64,000 nt of DNA, taken from the NCBI RefSeq assembly GCF_000092025.1, contig NC_003065.3, positions 124,001 through 188,000 of the forward strand, read 5' to 3'. Each line of letters begins with the position of its first letter. The stretch's first letter is position 1. This DNA comes from Agrobacterium fabrum str. C58. GTDB lineage: Bacteria; Pseudomonadota; Alphaproteobacteria; Rhizobiales; Rhizobiaceae. This document shows, in pieces, positions 1 to 8,286 of this stretch. The notes under the pieces are model-generated. The model saw nothing but the letters and a program-made list of their open reading frames with translations, was not told the origin of the DNA and ran no database searches. A program made the position numbers and the translations under genes.

Positions 1-2
1 CG

Positions 3-1538
3 GACTTGCGCGAATATGTAAAGGTGCCGGCGATCTCGACCGGCAGGCGCCAGATTGTCACGTCGAAGCCGACACAGGCGTTCAAGCACTACCAGATGGT
101 GCTGGCCGAGCGCATCAAGGCGATCGAGGAGCGCGAAGGGCCGCCGCAGCCGGGCGACGACATCCTGCTCTCCGTTATCACGGACGGCCGGCATGCGGCG
201 ATCGACCTGCGCCTCGTGGATGCCGACAATGACAATGAGGCGGACAACAAGCTCAACAACCTCATCTCGAACGCCTTCAATATCTGGAAGGCGACCGAGG
301 GCAGCACCTATCTCCGCCATGACGGCAAGTCGTTTGAGCTGACCGGCGCGGCACAGATGATCTTTTCCGATCTGGGCACTATCAGCGTCGAGAAGACCAG
401 AGGCTTTTCGGCCTATCGCTGGATCCGCGACGAACTGATCCGCTTAGGCGTGCCGGCGTCGCAGATCGCCTTCATGCAGGACTTCAAGAAGTCTGAGGCG
501 AAGCAGCGGCTGTTCGGCGACGTCCGGGCCGGCAGCGTCCGGTTCCTGATCGGCTCCTCGGAGACGATGGGAACCGGGGTCAACGCCCAGCTCCGCCTGA
601 AGGCGCTGCATCATCTCGACGTCCCCTGGCTTCCCTCCCAGATCGAGCAGCGGGAGGGCCGCATCGTGCGTCAGGGCAACCAGCATGACGAGGTCGATAT
701 CTTCGCCTATGCCACCGAGGGCTCGCTGGACGCGACGATGTGGCAGAACAACGAGCGCAAGGCGCGCTTCATCGCCGCTGCGCTCTCCGGCGACACCTCG
801 ATCCGGCGGCTCGAAGATCTCGGCGAGGGGCAGGCCAACCAGTTCGCAATGGCCAAGGCCATCGCATCGGGCGATCAGCGGCTGATGCAGAAGGCGGGAC
901 TTGAAGCCGATATCGCCCGCCTGGAGCGGCTGCGTGCCGCCCATCTGGACGACCAGCATGCCGTTCGCCGGCAGATCCGCGATGCCGAACGCTATGTCGA
1001 GTCTGCCACGCGGCGGATCGCGGAGATCGGGCAGGATATCGAGCGCCTGGTTCCGACATCGGGCGACGCCTTCTCGATGACCGTCATGGGCAAGGTCTAT
1101 GCCGAGCGCAAGGAGGCTGGTCGTGCCTTGATGAAGGAGATCCTAACCCAGGTGCAACTCCAGAGGCAAGGCGAGAAGGTCATCGCTTCGATCGGCGGCT
1201 TCGACCTCAAATATGGTGGGGAACGCTTCGGCCGTGACGGTTATCGTTACACCACAATGCTGATGCGCACCGGCGCGGATTTCGAGATCGATCTGGCCGT
1301 GACGGTGACGCCGCTCGGGGCCGTCTCCCGCCTCGAACACGCACTTGGCGATTTCGAGGGTGAACGCGAGCGTAATCGCCAACGCCTCGCCGATGCGCGC
1401 CGCCGGCTCGCATCATACCAGTCGCGCGACGAAGGCCGCGATTTCGCCTTCGCCGGTGAACTGGCCGAGAAGCTTCGGCAGCTTGCCGAGGTCGACGCGG
1501 CACTGGCGACTGATGTCGATGAGCGGATCGCGGCTTGA
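3..1538 (+). CDS. C-terminal part of a giant SNF2-like helicase (5' end outside window)
   Basis: The open frame runs in from the left edge, so the start codon lies upstream and only about 510 C-terminal residues are seen. The segment around nt 640-690 reads EQREGRIVRQGNQ, the helicase motif VI arrangement of SNF2-type ATPases, preceded by a typical 'GTGVNAQ' stretch. The last third is rich in charged residues and probably coiled coil. Plasmid and phage proteins of this kind usually exceed 1,500 residues and combine an N-terminal adenine methylase-like domain with this helicase; the methylase part would be off the window. The role is inferred as DNA processing or antirestriction during transfer. 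The family call is confident, the function is not. Confidence 0.8.
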   Translation, partial: DLREYVKVPAISTGRRQIVTSKPTQAFKHYQMVLAERIKAIEEREGPPQPGDDILLSVITDGRHAAIDLRLVDADNDNEADNKLNNLISNAFNIWKATEGSTYLRHDGKSFELTGAAQMIFSDLGTISVEKTRGFSAYRWIRDELIRLGVPASQIAFMQDFKKSEAKQRLFGDVRAGSVRFLIGSSETMGTGVNAQLRLKALHHLDVPWLPSQIEQREGRIVRQGNQHDEVDIFAYATEGSLDATMWQNNERKARFIAAALSGDTSIRRLEDLGEGQANQFAMAKAIASGDQRLMQKAGLEADIARLERLRAAHLDDQHAVRRQIRDAERYVESATRRIAEIGQDIERLVPTSGDAFSMTVMGKVYAERKEAGRALMKEILTQVQLQRQGEKVIASIGGFDLKYGGERFGRDGYRYTTMLMRTGADFEIDLAVTVTPLGAVSRLEHALGDFEGERERNRQRLADARRRLASYQSRDEGRDFAFAGELAEKLRQLAEVDAALATDVDERIAA

Positions 1539-1893
1539 AAAGCGATACTCGATTTATCGCGAATTTTGCGAGGGATCGGATAGACCTGCAAATGCGACCG
1601 ATCATTTTGATTTTACAAAATCGCTCTTCTGAAATGAGAAAATAAGGAAGGGGAGAAGCTTGCTCGCAGATCGGGCAGGCCGCTGACGCTTGCGCTCAAC
1701 CGCGCCACTCGCGATCCCGGCCCGTCGTCCTGCGCAGGGCTGTAAGCCCTGCTTGGCCAGCCGGGCAGGGATGCTCGGCCGCAGTTGCACCGGCCCGTCC
1801 GCTCCGCGGTCCGGGAAGTGTCTTTGGAAAGAACTGAAGACTGAAAAGGGCTGGCAAGGCGCCGGTCCATCAATCCCGGAAGGAGCCAATCTC
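1539..1893 (+). promoter_or_regulatory. GC-rich leader of the ParB-like gene with a strong hairpin
   Basis: No convincing gene lies in these 355 bases. The first part, up to about 1640, is AT-rich and could hold the promoter. A perfect 8-bp stem (1734-1741 with 1745-1752) closed by a three-base loop follows. The long GC-rich untranslated stretch before a strong GGAAGGAG ribosome site resembles the leaders of other accessory genes in this region. Whether it is a structured regulatory RNA is inference. Confidence 0.4.
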
Positions 1894-3651
1894 ATGCAAA
1901 TCCTTAAACTTGATCCCCGTGCGCTGAAGGACAATCCCGATGACACGCGTCGCTCGAAATCCTCGCCACAATCCGACGCGCTGTTGCTTGCGACGGTGAA
2001 AGCGGTCGGCATCATCCAGCCGCCGGTCATCTCGCCGGAAGTCGACGGTGGCAATGGCTACATCATCCAGGCCGGACACCGCCGCGTGAAGCAAGCGATC
2101 GCAGCGGGACTGGAGGAAATCACCGTCCTCGTCGTCGCAGCGGCCAACGACAATGGCGCGATGCGCTCGATGGTGGAAAACATCGCCCGCGAGCCGCTCA
2201 ACCCCGTCGACCAATGGCGCGGCATCGAACGCCTGGTTGCGCTCGGCTGGACCGAGGAAGCGATCGGCGTGGCTCTCGCACTGCCGGTCCGCCAGATCAG
2301 GAAGCTCAGGCTCCTGGCCAACGTGCTGCCTGCCATGCTCGACCATATGGCGCTCGGCGACATGCCGAACGAGCAGCAGCTCCGGACCATCGCCGCAGCC
2401 TCGCTCGACGAGCAGAGGCAAGTCTGGAAAGCTCACAAGCCGAAGAAGTCCGAGCGGGCCGACTGGTACAACATCTCTCGAGCACTCTCCAAGACCCGCA
2501 TGTTCGCCAAGGATGCGAGCTTTGGCGATGACCTCGCTCAGGCCTACGGCATCGAATGGGTCGAGGATCTGTTCGCTCCGGCCGACCAGGACAGCCGCTA
2601 CACCACCAACGTGGAAGCGTTTCTCGGCGCCCAGCAGGAATGGATGACGAACAACCTTCCGAAGAAGGGGTCGATCATCGAGGTCAACAACTGGGGCCAG
2701 CCGGAACTGCCGAAGAAAGCGGAGCGCGTTTACGGCAAGCCGTCCAAGTCCGATCACGTAGGGATGTATCTCGACCGTGACGGCAAGGTGCAGTCAGTCG
2801 CGTACCGGATGCCGGAGGATAAGAAAACGAAGAAGGGCGGTTCGTCCAAGACGGGCGGTCTGGCCGAAGCCGATGATGCAATCGTCGACGCGCCGAAGCC
2901 GCGCCCCGATGTGACCCAGAAGGGGCAGGACATGATCGGCGACTTCCGCACCGACGCCCTGCATGAGGCGCTTGGACGCGCCCCGATCGAGGACGACATG
3001 CTGATGGCCCTGCTCGTGCTTGCGTTCGCCGGCCTGAACGTCCGCGTGGATTCCGGCGCGACCGATACCGTGTTCGGGTCGAAGCGCTTCAAGCGCCACG
3101 CCGCCCGGCTGATCGGCGAAGACGGCAGGCTCGCCTTCGACGTGGAGACACTGCGCGTGGCCGCGCGTTCGATGCTGATCGATGTGCTGTCGTGCCGGCG
3201 GGGTATGTCCAACGGTGGCGTGATCTCCAGGATCGCAGGTCACGCGATCGGCGCCGACAACTTCCTGCCGAACATGGGCTCGGAGGACTTTCTACTGTGC
3301 CTGTCTCGTCAGGCGATGGAAGCAGCGGCGAAGAAGGCGAACGTGCTTCCGCGCCAGAAGGTGCGGGAGACTCGTGCGGCTCTCGTTGATCATTTCAGGC
3401 AAGAGCGCTTCGTTCACACGACCGCACTCTTCGCGCCCGATCCGCAGGACATCGTGGATCTCATCAGGAGTGGCGAGGTTCTCGATGACGACAGCGCGGA
3501 AGAAGCAGACGTCGATGAGTCCGCCCTTGATGGAGAAGAAGGCCTCGCCGCCCCCGAAGACGAGGCCGATCTTCCAGACATCGCCGACGACACTCCCGAA
3601 GCCGTCGATCCTGACGAAGAGCAGGATGCTTACGGGATCGCCGCGGAGTAG
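1894..3651 (+). CDS. ParB/RepB/Spo0J-like plasmid protein, 585 aa
   Basis: The N-terminal ~110 residues form a ParB/sulfiredoxin-type domain (query-specific cues: 'AGHRRVKQAIAAG' and 'MVENIAREPLNPVDQW', like ParB box II/III), followed by a helix-turn-helix region (residues ~115-190) resembling KorB-type partition proteins. The C-terminal half is unrelated to partition proteins and ends in a very acidic tail. The start at 1894 is chosen because GGAAGGAG sits at the right distance; the frame is open further upstream into the leader. Partition proper is normally done by repABC, so this paralogue is more likely a DNA-binding or nuclease-like accessory protein common on rhizobial plasmids. A 12-bp hairpin follows it. 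Confidence 0.8.
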   Translation: MQILKLDPRALKDNPDDTRRSKSSPQSDALLLATVKAVGIIQPPVISPEVDGGNGYIIQAGHRRVKQAIAAGLEEITVLVVAAANDNGAMRSMVENIAREPLNPVDQWRGIERLVALGWTEEAIGVALALPVRQIRKLRLLANVLPAMLDHMALGDMPNEQQLRTIAAASLDEQRQVWKAHKPKKSERADWYNISRALSKTRMFAKDASFGDDLAQAYGIEWVEDLFAPADQDSRYTTNVEAFLGAQQEWMTNNLPKKGSIIEVNNWGQPELPKKAERVYGKPSKSDHVGMYLDRDGKVQSVAYRMPEDKKTKKGGSSKTGGLAEADDAIVDAPKPRPDVTQKGQDMIGDFRTDALHEALGRAPIEDDMLMALLVLAFAGLNVRVDSGATDTVFGSKRFKRHAARLIGEDGRLAFDVETLRVAARSMLIDVLSCRRGMSNGGVISRIAGHAIGADNFLPNMGSEDFLLCLSRQAMEAAAKKANVLPRQKVRETRAALVDHFRQERFVHTTALFAPDPQDIVDLIRSGEVLDDDSAEEADVDESALDGEEGLAAPEDEADLPDIADDTPEAVDPDEEQDAYGIAAE

Positions 3652-3683
3652 CCGCGTCCCTCCTTCCCCTTCCGAACGATTGT

Positions 3684-3712
3684 CCGCCGCCGGTGATTTC
3701 CACCGGCGGCGG
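3684..3712 (+). terminator. Strong hairpin after the ParB-like gene
   Basis: CCGCCGCCGGTG at 3684-3695 pairs perfectly with CACCGGCGGCGG at 3701-3712 across a five-base loop, and a short T-containing stretch (cttcgttt) follows. This is a probable rho-independent terminator, although the T-tract is weak. Confidence 0.6.
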
Positions 3713-3747
3713 CTTCGTTTCCAGCCCTAAAGATCAAGGAGATCAAC

Positions 3748-4221
3748 ATGTCCGCACATCTCGCATTCCTGGCGCCGATCGGCACCGTTCTGGCCTGGTC
3801 CAACGGCCAGCCGCGCCCGCCGGAGCGCCATCGCAAAAAGCTCTCCGCGTGGAAGACCAACAACAGCAGAGGCCGGCTGATACGCAAGCAGGACGAGCGC
3901 GGCGCCGGCAACATCAACCTGCCGCCCAGCTTCACGCTCCACGAAGGCGACTATGGCAGCGGCGGTGTTATTGCGATCCGCGTCCACCGCACATTTTCGC
4001 TGGAAACCAGCCTGATGTTCACCATCGTCGAACGTCCGGCGGTCGGCAGTTGCCGTGTCTTCGACCGCCCTGGCGACAGCGCCGACCTCGTCCATCTCGC
4101 GACGAGCCGGAAGGCTGCCGAGGAATGGCTGACCACCCATGGCTATCCGTCCGCCGTCCTCGAGGACGTCACGGCGGATGAGATAGCCGCCGATGTCGTG
4201 GAAGGGAGGGCTGCCGCATGA
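3748..4221 (+). CDS. Conserved plasmid protein of unknown function, 157 aa
   Basis: I do not recognise a characterised family. The protein is soluble with no signal peptide or membrane segment, a basic N-terminal third and a more acidic C-terminus. ATG 3748 is preceded by AAGGAGATCAAC, a good ribosome site. It overlaps the following gene by four bases (ATGA), so the two are translationally coupled, and it starts a run of three overlapping small genes. High G+C at third codon positions supports real coding. It is probably part of the conserved accessory block found on rhizobial conjugative plasmids (inference). Confidence 0.7.
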   Translation: MSAHLAFLAPIGTVLAWSNGQPRPPERHRKKLSAWKTNNSRGRLIRKQDERGAGNINLPPSFTLHEGDYGSGGVIAIRVHRTFSLETSLMFTIVERPAVGSCRVFDRPGDSADLVHLATSRKAAEEWLTTHGYPSAVLEDVTADEIAADVVEGRAAA

Positions 4222-5105
4222 TCGATCTTCCCAACACGAACACGCCCGACTGCACCCCCGGATTTCCGGGGGTTTCCTTTGGTCTGTCCTGCGAAGGGTT
4301 CCCCGTCGCCCGCGTCGGCGATCACGCCTTTGCCATGCTGCCAGGTCATGCCGGACGGCATTATCTGGCCACCGGCTGGAAGATTGGGCGTCCGCTTCCC
4401 GAGTGGCGACGGGGAGACTTCTACGGCCATTGCGGCGAACTCGCCGATGAGGCGGCGTTTAGTGCACACGTCCTTGAACAGGCCGAACATCAGCGCGAAA
4501 TACAGGCGCTCGGACGTCGGAATACCGCCCCCCATGTGCATACGCCATGGGGTTCGGCCCAGCACTCGACAACCTATGCCGAGGGGATCGAATTCCACTC
4601 CACTGCAAGCCACGGCGGCTTCAGGCTCTCGGCCGACCGAAACCGCATTGTCCATCCGCTGCTCCGGGCGGACGACGGGTTCTACGAGGAGGATTGCGCC
4701 TGGGCTGCCGTGGCGCTCACCTTCCCTGAACTGTTCACCAGCTTCGAGCAGCGTTGCGCCAGCGAGACGCTAAAGGACTGGGAGCCCGATGCGTGGGAGG
4801 CGATTTTCGCGACTGTGCTTGCTCACGGCGAATCTCATGTGAAGGATCGCCGCGCGTTCAAGCTGGAGCACGCCAGCGACTGGATTGTGATTTCGGCACT
4901 TCGATCGGATCATCATCCAGGCATGACCGAGGTGATCGCCACGCGAGCAGGCAGGCGCGATCATGGCGGCGAGGAACGGCGATTTCTCGTGCCGTCACCC
5001 GAATACGAAGCAGGCCGTTTCGGCTACGTCATCGATGAAGCGCGCCATGCAGCCTACGACGGCCCATCAAGCTTTGCCTCATGGAAGGGGAGGACGGCGG
5101 CATGA
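4218..5105 (+). CDS. Conserved plasmid protein of unknown function, 295 aa
   Basis: This soluble protein is rich in His, Trp and Phe and has no obvious catalytic motif. It starts four bases inside the end of the previous gene (ATGA) and its stop overlaps the next start, which places it in the middle of a tightly coupled operon. Codon bias agrees with its neighbours. I cannot assign a function from sequence; the C-terminal half has the look of a DUF found only beside antirestriction and plasmid maintenance genes, but that is an impression and not a match I can demonstrate. Confidence 0.7.
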   Translation: MIDLPNTNTPDCTPGFPGVSFGLSCEGFPVARVGDHAFAMLPGHAGRHYLATGWKIGRPLPEWRRGDFYGHCGELADEAAFSAHVLEQAEHQREIQALGRRNTAPHVHTPWGSAQHSTTYAEGIEFHSTASHGGFRLSADRNRIVHPLLRADDGFYEEDCAWAAVALTFPELFTSFEQRCASETLKDWEPDAWEAIFATVLAHGESHVKDRRAFKLEHASDWIVISALRSDHHPGMTEVIATRAGRRDHGGEERRFLVPSPEYEAGRFGYVIDEARHAAYDGPSSFASWKGRTAA

Positions 5106-5410
5106 ACCGGTCCATCGATCGACAGGCGGAAATGCGGCGCATGGAAGAAGCGTGCCGGCAGACGCGGCATCAGCTCGACCTGATCGAGCGCCAGATCATT
5201 CGCAGGATGACCGCGCTGATCCCATCGCTTGGACGGCGCAAATACGGATATCGCCGCGGCAGGCCTCCTGAACCCGAAGCCTTCCTCACCCGCTACCGCT
5301 CCAATCTTGCGGCGATCACCGCGCAGCGCCAGCCAGAGATCGATGCTCTGACGCGCAAGCTTATGCGTCAGCAGTCCGCGATTGCGGCATTGCAGGAGAC
5401 GATGCCATGA
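5102..5410 (+). CDS. Small charged helical protein, 102 aa
   Basis: ATG 5102 overlaps the TGA of the preceding gene (ATGA). The product is strongly basic, Arg/Gln-rich and predicted almost entirely helical, probably coiled coil, with a central 'RRKYGYRRGRPP' segment that could contact nucleic acid. Its end overlaps an ATG (5407) that would start the next small gene. It is the third gene of the coupled group starting at 3748. No family is recognised. Confidence 0.6.
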   Translation: MNRSIDRQAEMRRMEEACRQTRHQLDLIERQIIRRMTALIPSLGRRKYGYRRGRPPEPEAFLTRYRSNLAAITAQRQPEIDALTRKLMRQQSAIAALQETMP

Positions 5411-5606
5411 ACCGCTTCCGTCCCTCACGGATCAGGAGGTAAAGGCGCTTCAGCATTACGCAGCGAGGCACGGCCGATCATGGAAGCGCATCCTCAACAC
5501 CGTCTCGATGGGCGAAGGGCGCTGCCATGACGGCCAGATTCTTCGCAAGCTGCGCAACACGCACGGCCCGACCTGGCTGGACCGCTATCGGCTGCCGAAA
5601 CCTTGA
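5382..5606 (+). pseudogene. Small plasmid gene, probably frameshifted just after its start
   Basis: From about nt 5415 the frame gives a well-behaved product (SLTDQEVKALQHYAARHGRS...) with good codon bias up to the stop at 5606. The natural start, ATG 5407 (coupled as ATGA to the preceding stop), reads 'MNRFRPS' and hits a stop within a dozen codons. Adding one C in the TTCCG at about 5417 would restore 'MNRFPSLTDQEVKAL'. The only in-frame start is a TTG at 5382 inside the previous gene. This is either a one-base deletion or a sequencing error. Confidence 0.5.
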
Positions 5607-5625
5607 GCAATCGGCACAGCCCTGA

Positions 5626-5931
5626 TCAACGCTTGCGCACGAACTCGGTGCGCAGGACCAGGCCTTTGATTGCGTCATGCCGGCAGTCAATCTCTTCCGG
5701 CTCGTCTGTCAGCCGGATCGAGCGGATGACCGTGCCCTGCTTCAAGGTCTGGCCGGCGCCTTTGACCTTCAGGTCCTTGATCAGCACGACGGAGTCGCCA
5801 TCGGCCAACACGTTGCCGGAGGCGTCGCGCACTTCTGCGGCTTTTGCTTTTTCGGCGGAAATCTCGGATGCCGGACGCCATTCGCCGGTTGCTTCGTCAT
5901 AGACATAATCGTCGCCGCTATGATCGCTCAT
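5626..5931 (-). CDS. PhnA-like (YjdM-type) domain protein, 101 aa
   Basis: Residues ~35-101 match the C-terminal PhnA domain: 'DASGNVLADGDSVVLIKDLK' followed by 'IRLTD' and a closing 'LRTEFVRK'. The usual N-terminal zinc ribbon with paired CxxC motifs is absent and is replaced by a short acidic segment. Despite its historical name, the family has no proven enzymatic role in phosphonate breakdown. Its ATG overlaps the stop of a small upstream gene on the same strand (ATGA), forming a two-gene leftward unit in an otherwise rightward block. Confidence 0.8.
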   Translation of the reverse strand: MSDHSGDDYVYDEATGEWRPASEISAEKAKAAEVRDASGNVLADGDSVVLIKDLKVKGAGQTLKQGTVIRSIRLTDEPEEIDCRHDAIKGLVLRTEFVRKR

Positions 5932-6125
5932 CTGCGGTGTTCCTTTCGCGAATACTGTTGGTCGGTCGTAACGCCAGATGCGCGTCTATCGTGGAAAGGC
6001 GGCGCAAGCAAATCAGGGTGTTCTGACAGGCACTTCGGCATATCGGCGATCCATTCTGGCAACGCGGAGTTAGCCGTGGCGTCAGCAGGGAAGGACCAGT
6101 TTGCAGGTGCGGGCCTGGCGCGCAT
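5928..6125 (-). CDS. Small protein of 65 aa coupled to the PhnA-like gene
   Basis: ATG 6125 is preceded on the minus strand by a near-perfect ribosome site (AAGGAGGT, eight bases upstream), and the stop overlaps the PhnA-like ATG as ATGA. The product begins MRARPAPANWSF and ends in a basic tail. It has no membrane segment and no family I recognise. The ribosome site and the coupling are the main evidence. Confidence 0.55.
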   Translation of the reverse strand: MRARPAPANWSFPADATANSALPEWIADMPKCLSEHPDLLAPPFHDRRASGVTTDQQYSRKEHRR

Positions 6126-6448
6126 TTTGAATGACCTCCTTTCCGGCTTCGGCATCCGGGATCAGCCCCTTGGCCGTTCTGTCCTTCGGTTTCGTGGCGG
6201 TCTGAACCAGCGCCCGTCCGGTTCAAGGCCGCTGTCGCGCCGCGGGGCGGCCGGTCATGCCGCTCTCGACAAAACAGGCACGCGGGCTTCGCAGAACCGT
6301 GGGTTCCGCTTGCCCGCCCACCTGCTTCGCTCGATCAGGCCTGCCCGGACCCTGAACCGCCCGGCTTGCGCCGGTTCTTTTCGACCGCACCGAAGGACAG
6401 AACGGCCAAGGGGCCGAACGCTTCGGGCAAACCGAAAAGGAAACCATC
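6126..6448 (+). promoter_or_regulatory. Leader of the 199-aa gene; no gene seen
   Basis: The interval contains GC-rich, repeat-like segments around 6230-6440 with short hairpins, and then the ribosome site AAAAGGAAAC before ATG 6449. Its composition and position recall the leaders of the ArdC and DUF736 genes. It must also carry the promoter for the leftward PhnA-like pair. Confidence 0.3.
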
Positions 6449-7048
6449 ATGGCAAAGCCCGCAACCTCTTCCCGTCAAGCTTCTCGCCCTGCCGCCCGTG
6501 TCGTGCAGCTCCGCAAGGGCGCCACGATCGAAATGGTCCGCCTGACATGCCCCGACGAAGCGCAGGCGCTCCGGATCGTCGAAAGCTTCGGAACGGCCAT
6601 CCTCGACAGCGACGGCATCCGCGACATGCACGAGCGCCTTATCGTCGAAACCGCGACTGGCCTCTCCGACGGCCTCGGCGAACGGGCGATGCAGATCCAT
6701 CTCCAGCGCATCGTCGGCGCCTATGTCGGATCGGCCCATGGCGCTGGCCAGTTCTACAGCAAGGCCGTCACCGAAGCACGCGATGCGACCGCCAAGGGTG
6801 CGTCGGACGCTCGCGACGAGGATCTCGATGGCCCGGTCGGTTACGACAGCGCCGCCCAGCGCAAGCGCGAGTTCGCAGCCGACATGGGTATTCAGGCCCA
6901 CGCGCTCCGCCTGGCAGCTGAAGGCGCCGTCGCAGCCTACGAACAGATTGTCGGCGAAGCGTGGAAGCCATTCGATCGGCCGGTCGACAACCCCGGCCAG
7001 GCGCTCGACCGCAAGGCGGCCGCAGCACAGATGGACGCTCTTGGCTGA
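6449..7048 (+). CDS. Conserved plasmid protein of unknown function, 199 aa
   Basis: The protein is soluble, Ala-rich and largely helical, with a basic N-terminal tail (MAKPATSSRQASR...) of the sort seen in proteins that touch nucleic acid. No catalytic motif is visible. A GGAAAC ribosome site precedes ATG 6449. A strong terminator 44 bases after the stop makes it a monocistronic unit. Codon usage is typical of the region. It sits upstream of the ArdC gene, so a role in plasmid establishment is conceivable, but nothing in the sequence proves it. Confidence 0.65.
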   Translation: MAKPATSSRQASRPAARVVQLRKGATIEMVRLTCPDEAQALRIVESFGTAILDSDGIRDMHERLIVETATGLSDGLGERAMQIHLQRIVGAYVGSAHGAGQFYSKAVTEARDATAKGASDARDEDLDGPVGYDSAAQRKREFAADMGIQAHALRLAAEGAVAAYEQIVGEAWKPFDRPVDNPGQALDRKAAAAQMDALG

Positions 7049-7091
7049 GACGTCTCCGGCGGAGCATCCAGCTCCGCCTTCGTCGGGACGA

Positions 7092-7121
7092 GGCCGCCTC
7101 ACTCCGAGGCGGCCATTTTTT
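7092..7121 (+). terminator. Rho-independent terminator
   Basis: GGCCGCCTC (7092-7100) pairs perfectly with GAGGCGGCC (7106-7114) across a five-base loop and is followed by ATTTTTT. This is a textbook intrinsic terminator for the 199-aa gene. Confidence 0.9.
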
Positions 7122-7194
7122 GTGTCGCCGTTGGAGTAAAGCTCAATGGGGAAACAGAGGAAAGACGAAGAGACGCGGGGCGACATCCCTGCCC

Positions 7195-7359
7195 CGTCCC
7201 GTTCGTCGGTCCTGCAGGATCCGGCGGCAAGCCGCAACGGCTGCGCCGTCCTCCACTGGCGTTCCGGCCGTTCCGGTGCGCCTTCCCCGATCGCTCCTGC
7301 TTTCGGCCCTCCGCGACGGGGCCGCGATGGGCGCGGCCTCCTGAAACGGAGGTTTGGAA
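7195..7359 (+). promoter_or_regulatory. GC-rich leader of ardC sharing boxes with the DUF736 leaders
   Basis: The leader holds two segments that recur upstream of both DUF736 genes: GCCGTCCTCCACT followed by CGTTCCGGCCG (about 7247-7272), and GCGATGGGCGCGGCC shortly before the ribosome site. A GCGGC-AA-GCCGC hairpin lies before the first box. The conservation in front of different genes suggests a shared cis element, either RNA structure or an operator. Confidence 0.45.
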
Positions 7360-8286
7360 ATGAGCAGGAAAACAGCAAACACGCGGACCGACATTTATGC
7401 ACGCATCACCGACAGGATCGTCGCCGATCTGGAAAAGGGCGTGCGCCCATGGGTGCGGCCGTGGAGCGCGGCCAATCTATCGGGCCGGGTGAGCCGGCCG
7501 CTTCGTCACAACGGACAAGCTTACACCGGCCTCAATGTTCTCCTTCTGTGGTCGGAGAGCGTCGCCAGTGGTTTCATGTCGTCAACATGGATGACGCTGC
7601 GCCAGGCAAACGAACTCGGCGCTCACGTGCGCAAGGGCGAGAGCGGCGCGACCGTCGTCTATGCCAGCCGCTTCACCAAAACCGAACCCGATGCGGGCGG
7701 CGGAGAGGTCGAGCGCGATATTCCCTTCCTGAAGGCCTATACAGTTTTCAATTGTGATCAAATCGATGGCCTTGCAGATCATTATTACAGTCGCCCCGAA
7801 CCGATCGCGAAACCGCTCGAGCGTATCGAGCATGCCGATCGCTTCTTCGATAACACGGGCGCTGTCGTCCGATACGGCGGCGACAAGGCCTATTATTCTC
7901 CTGCCTCCGACCACATCCAGCTGCCGCGGCCCGAACAATTCCGGGACATGGCCTCTTTCGTTGCGACGAGAGCGCACGAAACCTTGCATTGGGCGGGCGG
8001 TCCCGCCCGACTGAACAGGGACCTGAGCCGCTACCACAAGGATCGCCGCGAGAGGGCGTTCGAAGAGATGCTGGTGGAGCTTGGGGCAGCGATGATCTGC
8101 GCCGATCTGGGTATCGTGCCGGAGCTGGAGCCTCGGCCGGATCATGCCGCCTATATCCAGAGTTGGGCCGAAATCCTCGGATCCGACAAGCGGGCGATCT
8201 TCAATGCGGCGGCGCATGCGCAGCGCGCTGTCGCCTATCTGCACGACCTTCAGCCGCAGCCGGCTTCCGGACAGGAGGCGGCCTGA
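7360..8286 (+). CDS. ardC: ArdC-type antirestriction protein with zincin-like peptidase domain, 308 aa
   Basis: The N-terminus (TDIYARITDRIVADLEKG, then 'PW' repeats) is the ArdC single-strand DNA-binding domain. The C-terminal half contains HETLH at about residues 206-210, the HExxH zinc site of the metallopeptidase-like domain, followed by a downstream acidic helix (FEEMLVELGAAMI). ArdC proteins protect incoming single-stranded plasmid DNA against host restriction during conjugation. ATG 7360 follows ACGGAGG. The stop overlaps the next gene's start (TGATG), so the two are co-translated. Confidence 0.9.
   Translation: MSRKTANTRTDIYARITDRIVADLEKGVRPWVRPWSAANLSGRVSRPLRHNGQAYTGLNVLLLWSESVASGFMSSTWMTLRQANELGAHVRKGESGATVVYASRFTKTEPDAGGGEVERDIPFLKAYTVFNCDQIDGLADHYYSRPEPIAKPLERIEHADRFFDNTGAVVRYGGDKAYYSPASDHIQLPRPEQFRDMASFVATRAHETLHWAGGPARLNRDLSRYHKDRRERAFEEMLVELGAAMICADLGIVPELEPRPDHAAYIQSWAEILGSDKRAIFNAAAHAQRAVAYLHDLQPQPASGQEAA

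Noticed and set aside
1870..2757. Open frame of 295 codons on the minus strand
   Set aside because: It is antisense to the ParB-like gene and has no family features.
5918..6226. 102-codon minus-strand frame over the 65-aa gene
   Set aside because: It is a different frame with no ribosome site; the 65-aa frame has the strong site and couples to the PhnA-like start.
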